The notes under the pieces are model-generated. The model had not been told where the DNA came from, did not search any database, and worked only from the letters and a program-made list of their open reading frames with translations. A program made the translations under genes and the position numbers. A stretch of 64,000 bases of DNA from CAZCEC01 sp964497615 (lineage in GTDB: Bacteria > Chloroflexota > Anaerolineae > Anaerolineales > UBA6663): contig CAZCEC010000025.1 in NCBI GenBank assembly GCA_964497615.1, forward strand, positions 15,856-79,855. The letters run 5' to 3'. Shown in pieces: positions 58,346 through 64,000 of this stretch (position 1 is its first letter; every line of letters begins with the position of its first letter).

Positions 58346-61270
58346 ATGCGCCGTTCCAAGCTCCATTCGCTCCTTGGTCTGTTCGTTGCTTTGGCCCTCG
58401 TCTTCCCCTTCGGGCCTGCCGTGGCCCAGCACGAAGCCGCTGCTCCCCTGGTCCCCCCGCCCCCCGATGCCGTGGCCCAATTGCGCGCCGAGACTGGCGC
58501 GGAGGTGCGCCTCACCCGCCACCCCGCCACCGGCCAGGTGAGCTTCCTCGCCTTGCGCGGCGGCGCGTGGCACTCCGCGGCTGGGGCCGCCCTGGCCGCC
58601 GCGCCGGAGGCCTCTGCCGCCGCGGTGGCCGAAGCCTCGGCGCGTGATTTCCTGGGCGCCTATGGCAGCCTGTTTGGCCTCAGCAGCGCGCCCGGCGAAC
58701 TCAGCGTCCTGCGCGCCCCCGTCCGCGACGATGGCCGCGCCTACGTGCGCTTCCAGCAGCACGTCCAGGGCGTCCCCGTTTTCGGCGGCGAGCTGATCGT
58801 CCAGGTGGACAAGTCCGGCAATGTGGAAGCCGTCATCGGCGAAGCCCTGCCCGACGTGAGCCTGGATACCACGCCCACTGTCGCCGGCCCCGCCGCCCGC
58901 CAAACCGCCCTCGATTCGGTCGCCGCGCCAAACGGCACGACCGCGTCCAGCCTCCTGGCCGGCGAACCGGCCTTGTGGCTCTACCAGCCCTCCCTCACCG
59001 AACCGAACGGCGGCCCCACCCGCCTCGTCTGGCGCTTCGAGGTAACCCCCATCGCCCTGCGCCCCATCCGCCAACTCGTCCTGGTGGATGCCCACACCGG
59101 CGCGGTGGCCCTCAGCTTCAACCAGATCGATACCGTCCTCAACCGCCAGACCTACGACGCCAACAACGGCACCACACTACCCGGCACGCTCCAATGCGAT
59201 GAGACCAACCCCACCTGCTCCGGCGGGGATGCGCACGAGGTCGCCGCCCACCTGCACGCCGGCCAGACCTATACCTTCTACCTGAACCTGCACGGCCGCG
59301 ACAGCATTGACGACGCCGGCCTCACCCTCATCTCCACCGTCCACTACGACAGCGGCTACTTCAATGCCTTCTGGAATGGCACCCAGATGGTCTACGGCGA
59401 TGCGGCTGACTTCCCCCTGGCCGATGACGTGGTGGCCCACGAGCTCACCCACGGCGTCACCGATTATGAATCTGAGCTGTTCTACTACTACCAGTCCGGC
59501 GCCATCAACGAGTCCCTGTCCGACGTGTGGGGCGAATTCCTCGACCTGACCAACGGCACCGGCACCGACACCGCCCCCGTCCGCTGGCAGATGGGCGAAG
59601 ACGCCACCGGCCTGGGCGCCATCCGCGACATGGAAGACCCCACTCTCTTCAACGACCCCGACAAGATGACCAGCAACCTCTATCGCTCCGTCTCGGGCGA
59701 CGTCTCCAACAGCGCCTTCGACAATGGCGGCGTCCACCACAACAGCGGCGTCAACAACAAGGCCGCCTTCCTGATGACCGATGGCGGCAGCTTCAACGGC
59801 CGCACCGTCACCGCCCTGGGCATCACCAAAACCGCCGTCATCTACTATCACACCGCCACCAACCTGCTCGTCTCCGGCTCCGACTATCTCAACCTCTACG
59901 ACGCCCTCCAGCAGTCCTGCGCCACCCTGACCGGCACCAATGGCATCACTGCCGGCAACTGCGTCGAGGTCAAGGACGCCCTGGACGCGGTGGAGATGAA
60001 TCTCCAACCCGTCCCCGACCACAACACCGAGGCGGCGAAGTGTCCCCTCGGCTACGAGGTCGGCTCGACCCTCTTCTTCGACGACCTGGAAGGCGGCGCC
60101 GGCAACTGGGTCACTCAGATCATCGCCGGCTCCAATCGCTGGTTCTACGGCTCTAGTTTCGCCCATTCCGGCACCTTCCACCTGCTGGGCGACGACAGCA
60201 CGACCGCCATCGACTCGGCCGTCGCCATGAATACCAGCTACACCTTGCCGGTCAACTCCTACCTGCACTTCGCCCATGCCTTCGGCTTTCAGGGCAATGG
60301 CGACGACGGCGGCATCGTCCAGTACAGCACTAACGGCGGCGGCTCGTGGACCGACCTCGGCCCCCTCTTCCAGGATCACGGCTACAACGGCACCATCAGC
60401 GACGGCCCGCAGGTGGGCGTCTCTGGCTTCATCAGCGACAGCCACGGCTACATCGCCAGCCGCGCAAGCCTCGCCTCCCTCTCCGGCCAGAGCGTCCGCT
60501 TCCGCTTCCGCATGAGCAACGACACCGGCGGCGTGGACCGCGGCTGGTACGTGGACGACATCAGCCTGCATACCTGCAACGTGTCTGGCAGCGCCAGCTT
60601 GGTCTATCTGCCGCTGGTCGCCAAGAACCATCCCCAACCATCTGGCAGTTGGCAGACCATCGTCTCCGAAGGCTTCGAGGGCAGCTTCCCCACGGGCCTG
60701 TGGCAAGTGTCCGACCCCGGCTTTGATGAATACTTCTGGGCCAAGCGCAATTGCCGCGCCGCCAGCGGCAGTTTCAGCGCCTGGGCCATGGGCGGCGGCT
60801 CCATCGGCGCCGGCCTGGGCTGCGGCGCGAACTACATCGATTTCGCCTTCTCGTGGATGATCTACGGCCCCTTCAGCCTGGCCGATGCCACCGACGCGGA
60901 GTATGACGTTCAGCTCTGGCTCAACTCCGAGTCCGGCTTCGACGGCGCCTGCCAGATGGCTTCCGTCAACGGCAACAACTTCTACGGCACGTGCCACTCT
61001 GGCTCCTCCGGCGGCGTGTTCGTGCCCGAAGAACTGGACCTCACCAACGTCTTCACCCTGGGCGACCTGCGCGGCCAGTCCAGCGTCTGGATCGCCATGC
61101 TGTTCGATGCGGACGACTCCGTCAATCTGGCCGAAGGCGCCCACGTGGACGACTTGGTCGTGCGCAAATGCGTGGGCGGCACGTGCACCACTGCCGCCGC
61201 GGCTGCGTCACCGTCCGGCCTCACCTCCACCCCCGCCACCTTCGACCTTTCCGCCCAGCCCGCCCGGTAG
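58346..61270 (+). CDS. Secreted M4 (thermolysin-family) metalloprotease
   Basis: A 974-residue exported protease. Signal peptide ~1-27 (LFVALALVFPFGPAVAQ), FTP/PepSY-type propeptide ~40-260 (VRFQQHVQGVPVFGGELIVQ), then the catalytic domain. Zinc ligands H365 and H369 lie in VVAHELTHGV, with general base E366, and the third ligand E389 in GAINESLSDVWGE, the exact 24-residue spacing of thermolysin. VHHNSGVNNKAAFLM holds the catalytic His. After ~560 two beta-sandwich domains follow (~575-745 and ~765-950), resembling those of immune-inhibitor-A-type or MAM-like proteins. Start fixed by GGGGAGG six bases upstream. A predicted emfourin-like lipoprotein gene converges on it. Confidence 0.94.
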   Translation: MRRSKLHSLLGLFVALALVFPFGPAVAQHEAAAPLVPPPPDAVAQLRAETGAEVRLTRHPATGQVSFLALRGGAWHSAAGAALAAAPEASAAAVAEASARDFLGAYGSLFGLSSAPGELSVLRAPVRDDGRAYVRFQQHVQGVPVFGGELIVQVDKSGNVEAVIGEALPDVSLDTTPTVAGPAARQTALDSVAAPNGTTASSLLAGEPALWLYQPSLTEPNGGPTRLVWRFEVTPIALRPIRQLVLVDAHTGAVALSFNQIDTVLNRQTYDANNGTTLPGTLQCDETNPTCSGGDAHEVAAHLHAGQTYTFYLNLHGRDSIDDAGLTLISTVHYDSGYFNAFWNGTQMVYGDAADFPLADDVVAHELTHGVTDYESELFYYYQSGAINESLSDVWGEFLDLTNGTGTDTAPVRWQMGEDATGLGAIRDMEDPTLFNDPDKMTSNLYRSVSGDVSNSAFDNGGVHHNSGVNNKAAFLMTDGGSFNGRTVTALGITKTAVIYYHTATNLLVSGSDYLNLYDALQQSCATLTGTNGITAGNCVEVKDALDAVEMNLQPVPDHNTEAAKCPLGYEVGSTLFFDDLEGGAGNWVTQIIAGSNRWFYGSSFAHSGTFHLLGDDSTTAIDSAVAMNTSYTLPVNSYLHFAHAFGFQGNGDDGGIVQYSTNGGGSWTDLGPLFQDHGYNGTISDGPQVGVSGFISDSHGYIASRASLASLSGQSVRFRFRMSNDTGGVDRGWYVDDISLHTCNVSGSASLVYLPLVAKNHPQPSGSWQTIVSEGFEGSFPTGLWQVSDPGFDEYFWAKRNCRAASGSFSAWAMGGGSIGAGLGCGANYIDFAFSWMIYGPFSLADATDAEYDVQLWLNSESGFDGACQMASVNGNNFYGTCHSGSSGGVFVPEELDLTNVFTLGDLRGQSSVWIAMLFDADDSVNLAEGAHVDDLVVRKCVGGTCTTAAAAASPSGLTSTPATFDLSAQPAR

Positions 61271-61289
61271 CCCCTCGCGCAGTAACGCA

Positions 61290-61326
61290 GAGACCCCGCC
61301 CGCTAGTGATCGGCTGGCGGGGTCTC
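61290..61326. terminator. Hairpin downstream of the M4 protease gene
   Basis: GAGACCCCGCC (61290-61300) and GGCGGGGTCTC (61316-61326) form a perfect 11-bp stem with a 15-base loop, 19 bases after the stop. A pyrimidine-rich but not T-rich stretch follows. It lies between convergent genes and may serve both; the remaining intergenic bases to 61408 show nothing further. Confidence 0.5.
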
Positions 61327-61408
61327 GTCTCACTTCCGCCTCTTGCCTCCAACGCCCCATCCGCTTCATCCCGCGAAGCGTCCAAATCCGTTGCCACCGT
61401 CGTCGCCC

Positions 61409-61858
61409 CTAGCCTCCCTGCGCCTTCGCGACCAACCCGCTCACCGCCGCCAGCAGTTCACTCAGCTCCGGCGGCGCGTCGCTCGCCGCATCGATCGTCG
61501 TCACCGTCTTCGTCCTGCCCTCCCACGTCAGCGTCAGGTTGTACGTAAAGCAGTCGGCGCACTGGTCGTTCCTGCCGTAGGCCTCGGCCATCTCCCAAAA
61601 GCCCAGCCGGTCCGCTTCCGCCATCACGGCCTCCACCTCCGCCGCGGCCAGCGCCTGCCCCGCCCCCTCCGCCGACTCGGTCGCGCCGTCCGCATACACC
61701 GTCCACACCTCGTGGATCCCGGCAATGCCGCCGCCGCGCTCAAACACAATCACGGCTGGGCCGCCGTCCTGCGCGCCGCCCGGCGTGGGCGCGCTCTCCG
61801 CGGGCGCGCACGCCGCCAGCACCAGCACCGCTATGATCATCCAGTATCGTGCTCGCAT
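61409..61858 (-). CDS. Emfourin-like lipoprotein (putative M4 protease inhibitor)
   Basis: A 149-residue lipoprotein: ATG 61858 has AAGGAG six bases upstream and the signal MRARYWMIIAVLVLAACAPA contains lipobox LAAC (Cys17). The mature part reads VIVFERGGGIAGIHEVWTVY, then helix AAAEVEAVMAEADRLGFWEM, then CADCFTYNLTLTWEGRTKTV and ending PPELSELLAAVSGLV. This order (strand with GGxAG, helix, Tyr-rich strands, PPEL..LL helix) resembles emfourin, the protealysin inhibitor. In Serratia emfourin is encoded next to its M4 protease; here the gene is convergent with one. The CxxC pair (CADC) could form a disulfide. The family link is by eye and moderate. Confidence 0.65.
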   Translation of the reverse strand: MRARYWMIIAVLVLAACAPAESAPTPGGAQDGGPAVIVFERGGGIAGIHEVWTVYADGATESAEGAGQALAAAEVEAVMAEADRLGFWEMAEAYGRNDQCADCFTYNLTLTWEGRTKTVTTIDAASDAPPELSELLAAVSGLVAKAQGG

Positions 61859-61938
61859 CTGGGTCTCCTTTCATTCACGAATCGGACGGCCTGGCGCAGG
61901 CTTTTGATCCGGCGCTTAACCCATCATACCGCGAACCC

Positions 61939-61966
61939 TTGACACCCTGAGCCTGTCCGCTAGACT
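61939..61966 (+). promoter_or_regulatory. Promoter of the methyltransferase gene
   Basis: A perfect TTGACA (61939-61944), 16-base spacer and TAGACT (61961-61966). Six bases separate the -10 from ATG 61973, so a leaderless transcript is expected. Confidence 0.6.
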
Positions 61967-61972
61967 CGCCCC

Positions 61973-62746
61973 ATGCCGCTCGTGGACCCAACCGATCTGG
62001 AGCTTGCCACCCTGCGTTCCCTCGCCGGCTTCTCCGGCCGGCGCGTGGTGGAGATCGGCACGGGCGACGGCCGGCTGGCCTTCACCCTCGCCCGCGACTC
62101 CGCCCACTGGCTCGCCCTCGACACCGACCTCGCCGAGTTGGCCCTCGCCGCCAAGGAAGGCGCCTCCGACCCTGTTCGGGCAGTGCGCCTCGCCGCGGGC
62201 GACGGCCGCGCCCTGGCCCTGCCCGCCGCCTGCTGCGAGGTGGCCTTCTTCGCCTGGTCGTTGTGTTGAATCCCCTCCGACGACATGGCCGCGGCGGTCG
62301 CCGAGGCGCTCCGTGTACTGCGCCCAGGCGGCCTGCTGCTGGACCTGCACCCCGAAGCCGCCCCCCTGCGCCTGGAAGCCTGGACCCCGCGCCCCGGCCT
62401 GTCGCGCGACGACGAGCGCGCCGACCCCGCGGACTATCACCGCGCCGCCCTGGGCGACTTTGCCCCCGACGATTCGCAAGCCGACTTTCTCGCCTCCACC
62501 CAGGCCCTGGCCCTCGCCGAGAGCCTCGGCTTTGTGGATCGCCGGACCGTGCGCTTCGAGTATCGCTATGTGTTTGACAGCCTGGATGAACTGACCGACT
62601 ATCTGGAAGAGAACGAGGAGCTTGATCTGGCCGGCGACGCGCTGCTCGAGCGCGCCCTGATGGCCCTACATGCTGCCCCGCGCCCCGCCCGCCTGGTGCT
62701 TGTCCAGCCCGTCATCGCCACCCGCCTCCTCAAGCCCGCCGCCTGA
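61973..62746 (+). pseudogene. Class I SAM methyltransferase interrupted by one in-frame TGA
   Basis: A 258-codon frame with one TGA at 62267-62269. Before it: VVEIGTGDGRLAFTLARDSA (motif I), WLALDTDLAELALAA and CCEVAFFAWSLC. After it, in the same frame: IPSDDMAAAVAEALRVLRPG, the standard next element of Methyltransf_11 enzymes, then GFVDRRTVRFEYRYVFDSLD. The stop falls at the end of strand 4, where related proteins continue with one residue into xP..EM. A single-base change (for example TGC or TGT to TGA) explains it. It may be a recent inactivation or a sequence error; reinitiation at ATG 62285 would give only a fragment. The substrate is unknown. Confidence 0.8.
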
Positions 62747-62792
62747 CCTGCCGCCCAATCACGCCTCTCGGATCACGTTTACCGCTTCCCCC

Positions 62793-63635
62793 ATGACCTA
62801 CCCTCCCGCCACCTGGCGCCTCCTCCATACCCCTCCGCTCGACGGTCCCGCCAACATGGCCGTGGACGAAGCCATCCTCCAGTCCCTCGCCGAGGGCACA
62901 GCCCCCCCCACCCTGCGCTTCTTCGCCTGGACCCCGCCCTGCCTCTCCCTCGGCTACGCCCAGCCCGCCGCCGATGTAGACCACGCCCAACTCCAGCGCC
63001 TGGGCTACGGCCTCGTCCGGCGCCCCACCGGCGGCCGCGCCATCCTCCACACCGACGAGCTCACCTACTCCGTCATCGCCCCCATGGCCGAGCCTCGCGT
63101 CCTCGGCGGCGTTGTCGAGAGCTATCAGCACCTCAGTGCTGGCCTCATGCGCGGCCTGGTCCACCTCGGCCTCTCCGCCCGCGCCGACAAGGAATATGCG
63201 CCTGCCCAGCCCGGCGACCCTAAGGGCCCGGTCTGCTTCGAGACCCCCTCGAATTATGAGATTACCGTGGGATTACGCGGCCAGCCGCGCAAATTGCTCG
63301 GCAGCGCCCAGGTGCGCAAGCGCGGCATCGTCCTCCAGCACGGCACCCTGCCCCTCGTTGGCGACATCGCCCGCATCTGCGACGTGCTCGTGTTCGAGTC
63401 GGAGATCGCCCGCGACCACGCCCGTGTTCGCGTCCGCCAGCGCGCCGCCACCGTCGCCGATGCCCTTGGCCGCGCCGTTTCCTGGGACGAGGCCGCCGAC
63501 GCCCTCGCCCGCGGCTTCGCCGAAGCCCTCAACCTGGACCTCAGCCAGGCCCCACTCACCCCTCACGAACAAGCCCTCGCCGAGCGCCTCCGCGCCGAAA
63601 AATACGCCGCCGACTCTTGGAACCGTCGCCTCTAA
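62793..63635 (+). CDS. Octanoyltransferase / lipoate-protein ligase family (LipM-like)
   Basis: A 280-residue protein starting at ATG 62793 (MTYPPATWRLLHTPPLDGPA), where family members begin with the same WRLL..p.dg..NMAlDEA pattern. Motifs: RRPTGGRAILHTDELTYSV (substrate loop), PVCFETPSNYEITV with Cys148, and KLLGSAQVRKRGIVLQHGTL with the conserved Lys. The Cys in xCFxxPSxYE and the length match LipM-type octanoyltransferases, which move octanoyl from ACP to GcvH, rather than LplA ligases, which lack this Cys. It supplies the precursor of lipoyl cofactors. It starts 46 bases after the methyltransferase. Confidence 0.88.
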   Translation: MTYPPATWRLLHTPPLDGPANMAVDEAILQSLAEGTAPPTLRFFAWTPPCLSLGYAQPAADVDHAQLQRLGYGLVRRPTGGRAILHTDELTYSVIAPMAEPRVLGGVVESYQHLSAGLMRGLVHLGLSARADKEYAPAQPGDPKGPVCFETPSNYEITVGLRGQPRKLLGSAQVRKRGIVLQHGTLPLVGDIARICDVLVFESEIARDHARVRVRQRAATVADALGRAVSWDEAADALARGFAEALNLDLSQAPLTPHEQALAERLRAEKYAADSWNRRL

Positions 63636-63710
63636 GTTAGTGGCGAGAAGTCGTGGCCACGCCGGCTGTTGCCCGCGGCCGGATAGGTGCCAGGGGTATG
63701 GACTGAGTCA

Positions 63711-63854
63711 TTGCCATCATTGCCATCATTGCCAGCGTTGCCAGCGTTGCCAGCGTTGCCAGCATTGCCAGCATTGCCAGCGTTGCCAGCGTTGCCAGCG
63801 TTGCCAGCATTGCCAGCATTGCCATCATTGCCAGCGTTGCCAGCGTTGCCAGGA
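63711..63854. repeat. 9-bp tandem repeat, 16 units
   Basis: Sixteen head-to-tail units of TTGCCAGCG and variants TTGCCAGCA, TTGCCATCA and one TTGCCAGGA, with a decayed 17th. The arrangement is partly mirrored (ATCA units near both ends). On the minus strand it encodes Gly-Asn-Ala/Asp triplets. This array and the 17-bp array fill most of 63636-64000, where I see no convincing gene. Confidence 0.95.
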
Positions 63855-63929
63855 TTGCCTTGATTTCGCGTCAAACCGGCCTGGCAGGGGAAGCGGGCGC
63901 TGCGAGCCGGGCAAGGGCTGCCAGCCAGT

Positions 63930-64000
63930 GGGCGGCCCAGAGTACTGGGCGGCCCAGAGTACTGGGCGGCCCAGAGTACTGGGCGGCCCAGAGTACTGGG
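63930..64000. repeat. 17-bp tandem repeat, four units, runs off window
   Basis: Units of GGGCGGCCCAGAGTACT start at 63930, 63947, 63964 and 63981, followed by GGG at the window edge. Copies are identical. Each unit junction forms CCCAG-AGTA-CTGGG hairpins. The array likely continues beyond the window. Confidence 0.95.

Noticed and set aside
59177..61144. 655-codon minus-strand frame opposite the M4 protease
   Set aside because: Long only because of codon bias. The plus strand encodes an intact protease with catalytic residues and a ribosome site.
62267..62269. Selenocysteine insertion at the methyltransferase TGA
   Set aside because: The site follows a Cys codon, but I see no convincing SECIS-like hairpin immediately downstream, and methyltransferases of this family do not use selenocysteine. 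A point mutation or error is simpler.
63632..63874. 80-codon minus-strand frame across the 9-bp repeats, as a collagen-like gene
   Set aside because: No ribosome site, and the frame is open only because the repeat unit is a multiple of three and stop-free. Kept as a repeat, with the coding rhythm noted as a finding.
63711..64000. CRISPR array
   Set aside because: Repeats are directly adjacent with no unique spacers and no cas genes are seen.

Overview
The window is high-GC DNA (roughly two thirds G+C by eye) from a bacterium that is most plausibly a member of the Chloroflexota (Anaerolineae/Caldilineae-like). This rests on GC content, the style of the zinc-ribbon/nucleotidyl-cyclase/AAA/TPR proteins, the ROK-controlled MalEFG system with X25-type glucan-binding modules, and the DUF3536-type GH57 enzyme. 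It is an inference from gene content, not a phylogenetic result. The sequence looks like a draft or metagenome assembly: there is a 10-N gap at 46800-46809, and two otherwise good genes each carry one in-frame stop.

0-3.9 kb (+ strand): the end of a GAF-GGDEF diguanylate cyclase, a PHP phosphoesterase, a PrsW-type membrane protease, an 85-bp tandem repeat array, a tRNA-Arg(CCG) with its promoter, and a fused nucleotidyltransferase-HEPN protein directly after the tRNA.

3.8-20.8 kb (- strand): a cell-surface glycan or glycolipid cluster, tightly packed with many 4-bp ATGA overlaps. It contains four polytopic glycosyltransferase-type membrane proteins (one fused to an O-antigen-ligase half), two GT4 glycosyltransferases, a flippase, two SAM methyltransferases, two B12-binding radical SAM enzymes and a nucleotidyltransferase-like protein.

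20.9-28.1 kb (- strand): a glycogen/alpha-glucan cluster with two GH57 enzymes, MalQ, GlgC, and a C-terminal remnant of a glycogen synthase that still ends in the ATGA overlap with glgC. 28.3-46.5 kb (- strand): a starch/maltodextrin operon. It reads ROK regulator, MalE (with an extra X25 module), MalF, MalG, an FG-GAP/cytochrome c peroxidase fusion broken by one TAG, two GH13 amylases, a YfhO-like membrane protein and a large X25-bearing cell-envelope pullulanase. Together these would debranch and cleave external glucans, import maltodextrins, and feed the MalQ/GlgC/GH57 storage pathway.

46.7-49.5 kb: a DapA-family aldolase/lyase (+), then on the - strand an HtrA-like protease and an atypical LuxR-type response regulator. 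49.5-58.3 kb (+): an unusual signalling cluster. Two tandem TPR proteins begin exactly where the AAA part of a cyclase-ATPase-TPR protein would normally join its TPR part. They are followed by a nucleotide-transporter-like/HEAT/cyclic-nucleotide-binding fusion and by a zinc-ribbon/cyclase/AAA protein that stops exactly at that same junction. This apparent split cyclase with a cNMP-binding membrane protein is the best candidate for an undescribed system.

58.3-64 kb: a secreted M4 metalloprotease convergent with a lipoprotein resembling the M4 inhibitor emfourin, a methyltransferase broken by one TGA, a LipM-type octanoyltransferase, and two short tandem repeat arrays at the window end. Several genes show a -10 hexamer only 6-9 bases before the start codon, suggesting frequent leaderless transcription.
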